Shown one piece after another: positions 18,249 through 26,882 of a DNA stretch of 60,701 nucleotides. This DNA is from Candidatus Zixiibacteriota bacterium (GTDB lineage Bacteria; Zixibacteria; MSB-5A5; JAABVY01; JAHJOQ01): NCBI GenBank assembly GCA_018820315.1, contig JAHJOQ010000105.1, forward strand, positions 1 to 60,701, given 5' to 3'. The position numbers were made by a program, and so were the translations under genes. Positions within the stretch are counted from its first letter, which is position 1, and every line of letters begins with the position of its first letter. Under the pieces are notes generated by a model. That model did not search any database. It saw only the letters and a program-made list of their open reading frames with translations, and had not been told where the DNA came from.

Positions 18249-18740
18249 ATGAGGGGCGACACTCTGGACATTGTTGTCATTGGCTTAGGCAACCCTCACC
18301 GTGGTGATGACGCCGTTGGTCCTGAGGTTGCAAACATGCTGTCTCAGCAAGATCATCCGTTCCTGCGCGTCTGCACTTCCATGCCGGATGCGACATCTCT
18401 TCTGGATTGCTGGCAGGGGGCTGATCTTTGCTTTGTCGTTGATTGCTCTGTGTCGGGTTCACGCGAGGGAGCTGTCCAGCGAATCAATGGGCTTGCGGGC
18501 GGCATTCCGGAGCGATTCCTGAATTCCACCTCAACTCATACGCTGTCAGTAGCTCAAGGGCTGGAGCTTGGTCGTGTTCTGGATAGGTTGCCGCATCGAC
18601 TAATCATCTACGGCATCGAGGGAGTTCAGTTTTCGCATGGCGCACCGATGAGCCCTGCGGTGCGGGATGCCGTGGATCGAGTCGCTGCTGCCATCATCAA
18701 AGAAATCGAAGAAATAACAAATGAGGTGGCTGTTGAGTAG
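18249..18740 (+). CDS. Hydrogenase maturation endopeptidase (HycI/HyaD family)
   Basis: The protein has 163 residues. It contains the family blocks G-L-G-N-P-H-R-G-D-D-A-V-G-P-E-V (residues 12-27, with the nickel-binding acidic residue), C-F-V-V-D-C-S near 61 and T-S-T-H-T-L-S near 96 with the metal-binding His. The enzyme senses nickel in the large subunit and cuts the C-terminal peptide after the conserved His. It lies directly after hydA, its probable substrate. The first 18 codons of hypF overlap its end. ATG 18249 has TTGAGG upstream. Confidence 0.88.
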   Translation: MRGDTLDIVVIGLGNPHRGDDAVGPEVANMLSQQDHPFLRVCTSMPDATSLLDCWQGADLCFVVDCSVSGSREGAVQRINGLAGGIPERFLNSTSTHTLSVAQGLELGRVLDRLPHRLIIYGIEGVQFSHGAPMSPAVRDAVDRVAAAIIKEIEEITNEVAVE

Positions 18741-21063
18741 GGTATCGACCAGTAAAACCAATCCTCCTGATGAGGCAGGCCGGATTGAACGGTGGCGCGT
18801 GACAATATCAGGACGTGTGCAGGGGGTCGGGTTTCGGCCGTTTGTGCATCGACTGGCGACCGAACTGAAACTTGCCGGAACGGTCTGTAACAGTTCTGAG
18901 GGGGTATATGTCGAAGTGCAGGGAGCGCCTGCACAACTGGAGCAGTTTCGATCCAGACTCGAAACGGATGTCCCACCGTTGGCGGAGATAGATTCCTTGG
19001 CGGTTGCCTCTCTCGATCCTGATGCCTCTCGAGTGTTTCGAATCAAACCCAGCCGACATTCGGATCGCGCAACTGTAATCGTTCCTCCGGACGCAGCGAT
19101 TTGCGACGACTGCAAACGGGAGGTTCTTGATGCCAGTGACCGTCGCTACAGATATCCATTCACGAATTGCACTAATTGTGGCCCGCGTTACAGCATTATT
19201 GAGGGTCTGCCGTATGATCGCCATCGAACAAGCATGCGGCATTTCACAATGTGTGATCGATGCCGGGAAGAGCATGACGATCCGTCCAGCCGCCGGTTCC
19301 ACGCTCAGCCTAATGCCTGCCCGGACTGCGGTCCGCAATTGACTCTATTGGACGCCAAGAATATGAAACTCGCAGAAGGCAATTCGGCTTTGGGGCTAAC
19401 GAATCAAGCAATCACGGCTGGCTTCATAGTGGCTCTTAAGGGTCTTGGCGGCTACCAGCTCATTGTTGATGCGCGCAACGACTCAGCGGTCCGACGTCTC
19501 CGATCTTTGAAGAGACGCCCTCACAAACCTCTTGCAGTCATGTATCCATCTACCGAGCTTGTAAAGCAACACTGCTCGATGTCACCGTTGGAGCAGAAGT
19601 GGCTTCAATCGGCGGTGGCTCCGATCATCCTGTTGCAGCGGTTGCAGAAGACCGAACAGCAACATCTTCCCTGTGAGTCTGTATCTCCCGGACAAAAGAC
19701 ACTTGGTGCAATGTTACCGTATACGCCATTACATTTGTTGATACTGGGCGATTTGGGATTTCCTGTCGTTGCGACGAGCGGCAATCTAAACGGCGAACCA
19801 ATATGCATCGATGATAACGATGCGATGGGCAAACTCTGTGGAATTGCCGACCTGTTTCTTGTTCATGATCGCGCCATCGTACGACAGGTGGACGATTCTG
19901 TTATTCGCTTGGTTCATGACCGGCCTGTTGTTCTCCGCCTGGGTCGTGGTTTGGCGCCGGCAGTGATCGCACTTGACGATGAAGCCACACCGGCTTTGGC
20001 GACGGGGGGTCATGAGAAGAGCGCTTTCGCGATCACGGTCGGAAGCAACATCATTCTGAGTCAACACATCGGTGATCTGGATTCTCCCGTGTCTCGTGAC
20101 GCTCTCGCGAAAAACATAGATAGTCTGATTTCCATTTATGATATCAAGCCTGCTGTCATAGTCTGCGACGGCCACCCCGACTATGCCAGTTCGAGAGTTG
20201 CGGAGTCACGCGATGAACACCCAGTTCGCGTGCAGCATCATCTCGCGCACATTCTCTCCTGCGTTGCGGAACAGCGGATTGAGTGTCCGGTGCTGGGCGT
20301 TGCCTGGGACGGCACTGGTCTGGGCGATGATGCAACAATCTGGGGTGGCGAATTTATAGAGGTGACTCCATCAGGCTACCGAAGAGTGGCTCACTTGCGC
20401 CCGTTCAGACTACCCGGAGGTGAGAAGGCGGTCAGAGAGCCTCGCCGCGCATCAATCGGTGTTCTTTATGAGATGTTCGGACAGAGCTTCGCCTTGAGAC
20501 TTCAGCCGGAAGTTAAGAATCAGTTTTCATCTCAGAAGATAAGAGTACTGACGCAGATGCTGACGCGGCATGTCAATTGTCCGGTTACGACAAGTGCAGG
20601 TCGGCTCTTTGATGCTCTCGCATCGCTGATGGGCATTTGTCATATCGCCAGCTACGACGGTCAGGCCGCGACTGCACTGGAGAACACGTGTGCTTCGCTG
20701 AAGAATGTGCTGCCGTATGAGTTCTCACTTACGGCCGATCAGCCATCCGCCATAGACTGGCAACCGATGGTCGAAAGCATCCTCGCCGGCATGTCGGAAC
20801 GCATAGATGTGGCAACAGCGGCTGAACGTGTGCATGTCACGCTGGCTGAGATGATTGCAGCGGTGGTGGTACAGAGCGGCTTGCGAACGGTAGTCCTGAG
20901 CGGTGGTTGCTTTCAGAATGCTCTGCTTCTCTCGATCTGCGCCAAGCGATTAGAACGCGAAGGCATAGCGGTACACTGGCCGCATCGAATTCCCATCAAC
21001 GATGGCGGACTGGCCGTCGGCCAGATGGCCGAGTCAATTCGTCGACTCGGGAAGGGGTGCTAA
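18721..21063 (+). CDS. hypF: Carbamoyltransferase HypF (hydrogenase cyanide-ligand synthesis)
   Basis: The protein has 780 residues, full length for HypF. Domains in order: acylphosphatase (G-R-V-Q-G-V-G-F-R-P-F from residue 31), two zinc fingers of C-D-D-C/C-T-N-C and C-D-R-C/C-P-D-C type (about 125-210), a YrdC-like domain (K-G-L-G-G-Y-Q-L near 240; R-L-G-R-G-L-A-P near 400) and a Kae1-like domain (V-Q-H-H-L-A-H near 500; G-G-C-F-Q-N near 725). It makes the carbamoyl group passed to HypE and turned into the CN ligands of the NiFe site. The start ATG lies within the protease gene. Confidence 0.95.
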   Translation: MRWLLSRVSTSKTNPPDEAGRIERWRVTISGRVQGVGFRPFVHRLATELKLAGTVCNSSEGVYVEVQGAPAQLEQFRSRLETDVPPLAEIDSLAVASLDPDASRVFRIKPSRHSDRATVIVPPDAAICDDCKREVLDASDRRYRYPFTNCTNCGPRYSIIEGLPYDRHRTSMRHFTMCDRCREEHDDPSSRRFHAQPNACPDCGPQLTLLDAKNMKLAEGNSALGLTNQAITAGFIVALKGLGGYQLIVDARNDSAVRRLRSLKRRPHKPLAVMYPSTELVKQHCSMSPLEQKWLQSAVAPIILLQRLQKTEQQHLPCESVSPGQKTLGAMLPYTPLHLLILGDLGFPVVATSGNLNGEPICIDDNDAMGKLCGIADLFLVHDRAIVRQVDDSVIRLVHDRPVVLRLGRGLAPAVIALDDEATPALATGGHEKSAFAITVGSNIILSQHIGDLDSPVSRDALAKNIDSLISIYDIKPAVIVCDGHPDYASSRVAESRDEHPVRVQHHLAHILSCVAEQRIECPVLGVAWDGTGLGDDATIWGGEFIEVTPSGYRRVAHLRPFRLPGGEKAVREPRRASIGVLYEMFGQSFALRLQPEVKNQFSSQKIRVLTQMLTRHVNCPVTTSAGRLFDALASLMGICHIASYDGQAATALENTCASLKNVLPYEFSLTADQPSAIDWQPMVESILAGMSERIDVATAAERVHVTLAEMIAAVVVQSGLRTVVLSGGCFQNALLLSICAKRLEREGIAVHWPHRIPINDGGLAVGQMAESIRRLGKGC

Positions 21064-21066
21064 GAT

Positions 21067-21315
21067 ATGTGTCTTGCGGTCCCCGGACAGATTGCATCGG
21101 TCAAAGATGAAGGCCGCTTCAGCCGTAGCGGCAAAGTGAGTTTTGATGGCGTCATGGTATCTGTCAATCTATCCTGTGTGCCTGAAGCGGATATCGGCGA
21201 CTTTGTCCTCGTGCATGCAGGAGTGGCAATCGGCAGAATCAACCAGGATGAAGCGCGTCGAACGCTGGCATTACTGGCGCAAGCTTTCGATGACAACCCG
21301 GGTGGGAAAGAATGA
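21067..21315 (+). CDS. hypC: Hydrogenase assembly chaperone HypC
   Basis: The protein has 82 residues and begins M-C-L-A-V-P-G-Q, the HypC signature whose Cys2 binds iron and the large-subunit precursor. Conserved blocks V-S-x-x-C-V-P-E-A and G-D-F-V-L-V-H-A-G-V-A-I follow. It starts 3 nt after hypF and overlaps hypD by 4 nt (ATGA), so HypC and HypD, which act as a complex carrying the Fe(CN)2CO unit, are translationally coupled. Confidence 0.95.
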   Translation: MCLAVPGQIASVKDEGRFSRSGKVSFDGVMVSVNLSCVPEADIGDFVLVHAGVAIGRINQDEARRTLALLAQAFDDNPGGKE

Positions 21316-22442
21316 AGTTCCTGAGTGAATACCGCGATGCCGGATCTGTTCTCAAGCTGATCGAGCTAATCCATCGGAATACGACTCGTGATTGGCGGAT
21401 CATGGAAGTGTGCGGTGGACAGACAAACACGATTCTCCGTTATGGCCTGGATCAGTCCATTAGAGAGTGCATCACTTTCGTGCACGGACCCGGATGTCCC
21501 GTCTGTGTCACACCGGCTGAGACCATTGACTTGGCTCAAACGCTTGCGACCCGCCCTGATGTCATTCTCTGTTCGTTTGGAGATATGCTGAGGGTGCCCG
21601 GATCAAAGCATACGCTACTTGACATCAAGAGTGTCGGGGGGGATGTGGTGATGCTCTATTCGCCGCTTGACGCACTTAGACTTGCTCAGGAAAGACCAGG
21701 CCGCGAAGTCGTCTTCTTCGGAATTGGGTTTGAGACAACTGCCCCACTAACTGCTCTTGCGATTCTCCGAGCCAGAGAAGTCGGGTTGCGGAACTTCTCT
21801 GTGCTGTGTGCTCACGTGCTGATACCTCCGGCTGTGGATTCTGTAATGCGCATGCCGTCGGCGCGAATCGATGCTCTGCTTGCTCCGGGTCATGTCTGCA
21901 CGATCAGCGGCATTCGAGCTTATCAGCTACTTAGTGCCCAGCACAAGATTCCAATCGTAGTAACAGGTTTTGAACCCGTCGACATTCTTCAAGGTGTGCT
22001 TCAATCAGTTGAGATGCTTGAGCAAGATAGAGCTGAAATGGCTATTCAATACCGCCGCGCCGTTGCGGCTACCGGCAACCCGGAGGCTCAGCGCCTGGCC
22101 GAAACTGTATTCCGACCTGCCGACCGCGAGTGGAGAGGTCTGGGCATGATTCCGGGCAGTGGTCTCGTGATTGCCCGTGAATTTCAGCAATATGATGCCG
22201 AGCATCGATTCAGCTTAGAACGAGCCAGTATCCACAGCGCTCATTCGGAGCCGTGTGGGGATGTACTCACGGGACTCGCAACGCCGCCAGAGTGTCCTCT
22301 GTTTGGGCGGCAGTGTACACCTGAACATCCGGTGGGGGCTCCGATGGTGTCGTCCGAAGGCACATGCGCCGCATATTACCGCAGTCAAAGATATGCAGCC
22401 ACTGCTTCGACAGTGATTGAAGACGCTCCGAGAACTCGTTAG
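21312..22442 (+). CDS. hypD: Hydrogenase iron-centre assembly protein HypD
   Basis: The protein has 376 residues. The HypD motifs M-E-V-C-G-G-Q-T-N-T (about residue 31), H-G-P-G-C-P-V-C-V-T-P (about 57) and G-F-E-P-V-D-I-L-Q-G (about 220) are present, as are the C-terminal Cys residues of the 4Fe-4S site (C-P-L-F-G-R-x-C-T-P and G-T-C-A-A-Y-Y). It is the scaffold for Fe(CN)2CO assembly together with HypC and HypE. It sits between hypC (overlap) and hypE (2-nt gap). Confidence 0.95.
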   Translation: MKFLSEYRDAGSVLKLIELIHRNTTRDWRIMEVCGGQTNTILRYGLDQSIRECITFVHGPGCPVCVTPAETIDLAQTLATRPDVILCSFGDMLRVPGSKHTLLDIKSVGGDVVMLYSPLDALRLAQERPGREVVFFGIGFETTAPLTALAILRAREVGLRNFSVLCAHVLIPPAVDSVMRMPSARIDALLAPGHVCTISGIRAYQLLSAQHKIPIVVTGFEPVDILQGVLQSVEMLEQDRAEMAIQYRRAVAATGNPEAQRLAETVFRPADREWRGLGMIPGSGLVIAREFQQYDAEHRFSLERASIHSAHSEPCGDVLTGLATPPECPLFGRQCTPEHPVGAPMVSSEGTCAAYYRSQRYAATASTVIEDAPRTR

Positions 22443-22444
22443 GT

Positions 22445-23482
22445 ATGCCCGTTATGAAAAATGTGAACGACAAATCCACTGATGTAGTCCAGTTGGCTCA
22501 CGGAGGGGGAGGCCGCATGATGCATCAGTTGATAAGCGAAGTGTTCGCATCCATCTTTGATGCCAGCGGTCTGGACTGCAGCAATGACGCCGCTCTCCTG
22601 CCCGGCCAACAATCCCGCATCGTCTTTACGACAGATTCCTACGTAGTCGATCCCCTCTTTTTCCCCGGCGGAGACATTGGTTGTCTTTCCGTCTACGGTA
22701 CGGTGAACGATCTGGCCATGCGCGGTGCGCGACCTGCATATATGAGTGTTGGTTTCATCGTTGAGGAAGGTTTTCCAATCAATGACCTCAAGAGGATAGC
22801 CGAGTCAATGCGAGCATCTGCCCAACATGCGGGTATCAGCATTGTCACCGGCGACACAAAAGTCGTGGATCGCGGGCACGGCCACGGTCTGTTTATCAAT
22901 ACTGCCGGTATCGGTTTCGTCGACCACGATCTGGTGATAGGTGTTGAGAATGTTCAACCGGATGATGCCATCGTTCTCAGTGGAGACATTGGCCGACATG
23001 GCCTCGCGGTCATGGCATGTCGGCAGGAACTTGCTCTGGAGACTTCGATAGAGAGCGACTGCGCATCACTTGCCGAGCCGATTCTCAAGTTGATCGACGC
23101 ACGCATTGACATACACTGTCTGCGGGATTTGACGAGGGGCGGTCTCGCTTCGGCCCTGGTTGAAATCAGCGAATCATGCCGGGCGGAGATTGTCCTCAAT
23201 CAGGCCGGCATAAAAGTGCTGCCTCAGGTCGCGGCGGCATGTGAGATTCTTGGTCTTGATCCGTTGTATGTTGCCAATGAGGGTCGCTTTGTGCTGTTCC
23301 TCCCGGCCGAGCAGGTGAATCTCGCTCTTGAAGTCATTGACAGATCGTGTGCAGACTCCAAACCAGTAGTCGCCGGGCGCGTCTCTGCCGTTGGCAATCC
23401 GCGTGTGATTCTGCGCAACGAATACGGCACCGAGCGCGTGATTGATATGCTGAGCGGTGATCAATTGCCCCGAATCTGCTAA
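22445..23482 (+). CDS. hypE: Hydrogenase maturation protein HypE (carbamoyl dehydratase)
   Basis: The protein has 345 residues. The AIR-synthase-like fold is seen from H-G-G-G-G-R-M-M-H near residue 20, T-T-D-S-Y-V-V-D near 60, and G-D-T-K-V-V near 135. It ends with the invariant P-R-I-C, whose terminal Cys carries the thiocarboxamide/thiocyanate that donates CN to iron. ATG 22445 is used; an ATG three codons later (22454) has better spacing to AGG. The stop overlaps the stop of hypB on the opposite strand by 4 nt. Confidence 0.95.
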   Translation: MPVMKNVNDKSTDVVQLAHGGGGRMMHQLISEVFASIFDASGLDCSNDAALLPGQQSRIVFTTDSYVVDPLFFPGGDIGCLSVYGTVNDLAMRGARPAYMSVGFIVEEGFPINDLKRIAESMRASAQHAGISIVTGDTKVVDRGHGHGLFINTAGIGFVDHDLVIGVENVQPDDAIVLSGDIGRHGLAVMACRQELALETSIESDCASLAEPILKLIDARIDIHCLRDLTRGGLASALVEISESCRAEIVLNQAGIKVLPQVAAACEILGLDPLYVANEGRFVLFLPAEQVNLALEVIDRSCADSKPVVAGRVSAVGNPRVILRNEYGTERVIDMLSGDQLPRIC

Positions 23483-24174
23483 CCACCGAAATTTGACGAA
23501 GGATCGGAGCGCTTGGCTGCAGCCTCTGCTTTGAGCCAGTCATACCATTGTTCCATACCTTCGCCGGTGCGGCAGGATAGCTCGAGTATTGTCAGTTCTC
23601 CGTTAATCTGGAGAGCGTTTTTCCTGGCTGCATCGAGCCTGAAATCGGACATTCCAAGCAGATCGGTCTTGTTGATGATCAGAACCGAAGAGCGGCGGAA
23701 CATGGCAGGGTATTTCAGCGGCTTGTCGTCCCCCTCGGTAGTGGATATCAGAACTACCTTCATATCCTCACCCAGATCATAACTTGACGGGCAGACAAGG
23801 TTGCCGACGTTTTCCAGAAAGAGTACGTCAAGATCATCTATATCGATCTTCTGCATGGCTTCAGACACCATTTTGGCGTCAAGGTGACAGGCTCCTCCCG
23901 TAATGATCGGATGAACGATCTTTCCACCCGATGCCTCGAGCCTCCGGGCGTCGTTTTCCGTCTGCACATCGCCGACAATCACACCGAGTTGCAGGGAATC
24001 CGAAATCGTCTTCAGAGTGTTTTCCAGAAGGCTGGTCTTGCCCGATCCCGGGGAACTTACAAGATTGAGAGTGAGAACGCCTTGACGGATCAGTTTATCG
24101 CGATTCTGCCCCGCTATCCGATCGTTTTCGGACAGCACTTTCTGGTTCATGCTTACTTGCTTCTGATTGGTCAT
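23479..24174 (-). CDS. hypB: Hydrogenase nickel incorporation GTPase HypB
   Basis: The protein has 231 residues. The P-loop S-S-P-G-S-G-K-T-S is near residue 40, G-D-V-Q-T-E-N-D-A near 68, and G-G-A-C-H-L-D-A near 92 with the dimer metal-site Cys and His. N-K-T-D-L-L near 167 gives guanine specificity. The N terminus lacks both a His-rich nickel store and the C-x-x-C-G-C high-affinity site of E. coli HypB, so nickel probably comes from HypA only. AAGGA lies 5 nt before the ATG. It is the second gene of a two-gene hypA-hypB unit, opposite in direction to the rest of the cluster. Confidence 0.94.
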   Translation of the reverse strand: MTNQKQVSMNQKVLSENDRIAGQNRDKLIRQGVLTLNLVSSPGSGKTSLLENTLKTISDSLQLGVIVGDVQTENDARRLEASGGKIVHPIITGGACHLDAKMVSEAMQKIDIDDLDVLFLENVGNLVCPSSYDLGEDMKVVLISTTEGDDKPLKYPAMFRRSSVLIINKTDLLGMSDFRLDAARKNALQINGELTILELSCRTGEGMEQWYDWLKAEAAAKRSDPSSNFGG

Positions 24175-24195
24175 GGTCCTTCTACCTATTGGTTT

Positions 24196-24537
24196 CTACT
24201 CTGCGCTGAATGACTTGACCTCAATTTCCTGTCCCCCGATTACTTCTATCTTGTTTGATCCACAATCAGGGCATACGAACATCAGATCGACAACTTCGAA
24301 CGTGCGGTTGCAGTCCCGGCACTCGCCGGTGGTTTCAATCCAGTCGACATTCAGAGAACTTCCTTCGAGAACGGTCCCGGCGCAAGCTGCTTCATAGCTG
24401 AAGGTCAACGCCCCCGGATTGATGCCGCTCAAGGCACCGATTCGAACATCTACGCTGGTCAGTTTCGACAGTTTCTGCCGAACCATCTCCTGTTCGACAA
24501 GCTCAAGAATCCGTCCTGCGATCTGGAGTTCATGCAT
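24196..24537 (-). CDS. hypA: Hydrogenase nickel metallochaperone HypA
   Basis: The protein has 113 residues and begins M-H-E-L-Q-I-A, where His2 and the free N terminus bind nickel in this family. The zinc site is C-R-D-C (about 73-76) and C-P-D-C (about 90-93). The reading frame is open for 17 codons further upstream, but the conserved M-H-E start fixes the ATG at 24537. It lies 21 nt upstream of hypB. A possible promoter reads TTGCCA (24626-24631 complement), 17 nt, GTTAAT (24603-24608 complement). Confidence 0.93.
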   Translation of the reverse strand: MHELQIAGRILELVEQEMVRQKLSKLTSVDVRIGALSGINPGALTFSYEAACAGTVLEGSSLNVDWIETTGECRDCNRTFEVVDLMFVCPDCGSNKIEVIGGQEIEVKSFSAE

Positions 24538-24552
24538 TTGCAGTCTGTCTTG

Positions 24553-24566
24553 TTGATTGAATTCAA
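24553..24566. promoter_or_regulatory. FNR-like box upstream of hypA
   Basis: TTGAT-TGAA-TTCAA matches 9 of 10 defined positions of the FNR/Crp-class consensus TTGAT-N4-ATCAA. It lies 16-29 nt before the hypA start codon. If the candidate promoter at 24603-24631 is used, the site is downstream of the transcription start and would suit repression. No FNR gene is in the window. Confidence 0.4.
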
Positions 24567-24847
24567 CGACTCCATGCTTGTGTCGCAAACATGCACATCT
24601 GAATTAACCACAAATGCGGTCTCCATGGCAAGGGGAAATGTGAGTCGGGTTGCGAAGGAGTAAGAATCGACGCACAGCAGGCTCTTGGTTGGCTGAATAA
24701 CAAAAGAGCGATAGTCTCAAATACTACCACACCTATCCTGAGTAAACTCCATGATCCGTATGCGCATAGGCCACATTGACGACGATGCTTTGCGGAAGAT
24801 GTAACGCAAAGATCGCTCACCGGCCTCCTGCGACTCGCAGAATTATC

Positions 24848-24875
24848 TTGACACGCGTTCAGTGCAGAATATATT
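24848..24875 (+). promoter_or_regulatory. Strong sigma-70-type promoter
   Basis: TTGACA (24848-24853), 16 nt, TATATT (24870-24875). Predicted transcription start is near 24882. It is the only good + strand promoter seen upstream of the lipoprotein gene at 25089. Confidence 0.65.
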
Positions 24876-24881
24876 CTCTCG

Positions 24882-25043
24882 CGATCATAATACACAAGGA
24901 GGGACTCTTCTCCCACCAGACGTCGGTTGGCGTTATCGGGGGATGGTTTGTTTGATCCGAGTGGACAGAGTACTGAGGTAAACGCTATCTCAGTGATTAA
25001 ATGAGGCGTACACACTGCGGCTTGGTGTGTGTGTCTTTTTTTT
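24882..25043 (+). ncRNA. Candidate small RNA or attenuator leader
   Basis: About 160 nt run from the predicted start of the 24848 promoter to a hairpin with eight T residues. No convincing reading frame lies inside. A perfect 6-bp stem ACTGAG/CTCAGT (24972-24977 with 24989-24994) and a GGGA/TCCC stem near 24902-24914 are visible. TACACA at 24891-24896 could pair with the TGTGTG arm of the terminator, which would be an antiterminator arrangement. It is either a free small RNA or the attenuated leader of the lipoprotein gene that starts 46 nt after the T run. Confidence 0.45.
25008..25043 (+). terminator. Intrinsic terminator with T8 tract
   Basis: ACACAC (25010-25015) pairs with GTGTGT (25025-25030), with G-T pairs extending it outward, and TTTTTTTT follows at 25036-25043. 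The stem is AT/GU-rich and only moderately stable; the T run is strong. Confidence 0.5.
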
Positions 25044-25088
25044 GGGTCTCGTCATAAGGCGCGACTACTGGCCGAAAGGAGAGTTGAA

Positions 25089-25691
25089 ATGAGGAAACGA
25101 GTGTCGTTGATTCTGATGGCATCCTTCCTCGTAGCTTTCGTCGCTGGTTGCGACGATTCGCCGGTTACGCAGATGGATGAAGGCAAGTCTACGCTGAAGA
25201 GTGCGCAGCTCGCTGAGGCAGAGCTGTACGCGCCGGAGCTGTACAAGATGGCTATGGATTCGTTGAGCGCGGCCGAGGTTGAGATTCAGAAGCAGGATGG
25301 AAAGTTCTCGGTATTGCGGGATTACGATCGGGCTAAGGAGTTAATTGCCGCTGTTTCGAAGATATCCCTTGATGCTGAACAGAAAGCGATTGCCGAGAAG
25401 GACAGGGTCCGTGTTGCCGACAGTGTGCTGATTGTCGAGATTGATGCTTTGATTGCCGAAAGCAGCACCGCTTTGGCGAAGGCGCCGAAGGTGAAGGGCT
25501 CACGTGTGGATCTGAAAGTGCTCCAGGCGGATATCGACGCGGTCAAGGGAGCTCTTACTACTGCAACTCAGACTTATCAGAGCGGAGCGTTCTCTTCCGC
25601 GAAGTCGCAACTGGAAGCGGTAAAGGCTCAAATTACGGGAACAAAGAGTCAGATCGAGGCGGCCATTACGAGTGGCGCCAAAAAGAAGTAG
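25089..25691 (+). CDS. Small helical lipoprotein (DUF4398-like)
   Basis: The protein has 200 residues. The signal ends in the lipobox F-V-A-G-C. The mature part is almost all alpha-helical and rich in A, K, E and S, with A-E-x-Y-A-P-E-L-Y-K-M-A near residue 50, a block usual in DUF4398 lipoproteins of Gram-negatives. Such proteins are envelope-anchored and of unknown role. ATG 25089 is fixed by AAAGGAGAG 6 nt upstream; an open frame upstream has no ribosome binding site. It is followed by an intrinsic terminator and then the L,D-transpeptidase operon, so it is probably its own transcript. Confidence 0.75.
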   Translation: MRKRVSLILMASFLVAFVAGCDDSPVTQMDEGKSTLKSAQLAEAELYAPELYKMAMDSLSAAEVEIQKQDGKFSVLRDYDRAKELIAAVSKISLDAEQKAIAEKDRVRVADSVLIVEIDALIAESSTALAKAPKVKGSRVDLKVLQADIDAVKGALTTATQTYQSGAFSSAKSQLEAVKAQITGTKSQIEAAITSGAKKK

Positions 25692-25713
25692 GATTCGATT
25701 CTCACTGCATTTG

Positions 25714-25735
25714 GAGGGTCGGGTTTCCGACCCTC
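25714..25735 (+). terminator. Intrinsic terminator after the lipoprotein gene
   Basis: GAGGGTCGG (25714-25722), loop GTTT, CCGACCCTC (25727-25735), followed by TATTTCGATTT. A 9-bp perfect GC-rich stem. Confidence 0.75.
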
Positions 25736-25772
25736 TATTTCGATTTGAAGAGGCATACTCAAGGTTAGTACT

Positions 25773-26882
25773 TTGAGCCACGGAGGCACGCTGCGACGGA
25801 CACTGTCATTCGGTCTGTGGAGTCTTGCTTTGCTGCTGATACTATCAGCGGGAGCTTGGATTGTCTCCCGTCAGCTTAGACAGCCGCCTCTCAGCAGCCT
25901 GCAGCGGGCGCTGGATGGACTCGCCTCGGCACGAGCTGCCGGTGCTGATCAAAAGGCTCGGGATCTGTATCTCAATGCTGAGAGCTGCCTGAGTTCAGGC
26001 AGAGAGGCGCTTCGAGATGCTAATGATGCATTATGGCCATTTGGTGTCTACGAACTGCCTGATTCGCTACTGAAAGAATCAACCCGGTTTTCTGATCTCG
26101 CATGCATGGCAGCAACTGAGTCGGTCAGTCTGCGCAGGAAGGCAGTGCTAGCTCGGCTTGGTGCGCTTTCTGACAGTCTCTCTGAATGGAGAAGCACTCT
26201 GGCAAACGGTTTGTCCCGTACCGATTTCAAAGTCATGTACCGGTCAGCCAGCGTGAGACTGGATATTGCGGCACGACTCGCACAAGAGGGATCCGTCGAG
26301 ACGGCCAACGAGAATCTCGATAGTGTCCAGAGCATACTTGCGCTTCTAAGCCGCAGCAGGACGGACCACGAAGCTACGGTAGTTCAGCGATCCGAAGAGA
26401 TGCGGCAGTGGATATCGGAGACTTTGGAATTCTCGAGGGTTCAGAAGAAAGTCGCACTGATAGCAGACAAGGCAGCACACCGATTACATGTAATCAGGAA
26501 CGGTGTCGTGGTTGAGTCGTTTAGCTGTGATCTGGGATATAACGCCGGCTACCAGAAAGTCAGAGCTGGAGATGGAGCGACACCGGAAGGGATGTATCGT
26601 GTGACGGAGATCAAACGCCGAAGCAAATTCTACCGCGCACTGCTTCTGAATTATCCGAACGAGAACGACCGAGAGCGATTCCGGCGGAATCTGGCGGCAG
26701 GCGCAATTCCGCCCGGCTCCAAGATTGGCGGTCTCATCGAAATTCACGGCCATGGCGCCAGAAACGAAGATTGGACCGATGGTTGCATTGCTCTGGATAA
26801 TCGAGATATGGATAAGCTCCTTAAGCTCTCTGCGAAAGGCACACCTGTGACCATTGTCCGATCGTGGGATGGCGCTCGATGA
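25773..26882 (+). CDS. Membrane-anchored L,D-transpeptidase (YkuD family), long form
   Basis: The protein has 369 residues. One TM helix (about 10-32) is followed by about 190 residues of helical, probably coiled-coil region and a C-terminal YkuD domain. The active-site block reads I-E-I-H-G-H-G, nine residues, T-D-G-C-I-A-L, with His325/His327 and the catalytic Cys338; this is the ErfK-type T-x-G-C form, lacking the His just before G-C. Such enzymes make 3-3 cross-links or attach proteins to peptidoglycan in the periplasm. The start is TTG 25773 with AAGG 9 nt upstream. The stop overlaps the next start (ATGA at 26879-26882), coupling it to a second YkuD protein. Confidence 0.85.
   Translation: MSHGGTLRRTLSFGLWSLALLLILSAGAWIVSRQLRQPPLSSLQRALDGLASARAAGADQKARDLYLNAESCLSSGREALRDANDALWPFGVYELPDSLLKESTRFSDLACMAATESVSLRRKAVLARLGALSDSLSEWRSTLANGLSRTDFKVMYRSASVRLDIAARLAQEGSVETANENLDSVQSILALLSRSRTDHEATVVQRSEEMRQWISETLEFSRVQKKVALIADKAAHRLHVIRNGVVVESFSCDLGYNAGYQKVRAGDGATPEGMYRVTEIKRRSKFYRALLLNYPNENDRERFRRNLAAGAIPPGSKIGGLIEIHGHGARNEDWTDGCIALDNRDMDKLLKLSAKGTPVTIVRSWDGAR

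Noticed and set aside
18721-18740. Overlap of hypF with the protease gene as a sign of a wrong start
   Set aside because: The next in-frame starts would cut into the region before the acylphosphatase domain, and short overlaps are common throughout this operon.
24563-25015. Open frame of 150 codons on the minus strand upstream of hypA
   Set aside because: Its product has no domain-like pattern, no ribosome binding site was seen, and it covers the promoter region at 24848 and the FNR-like box.
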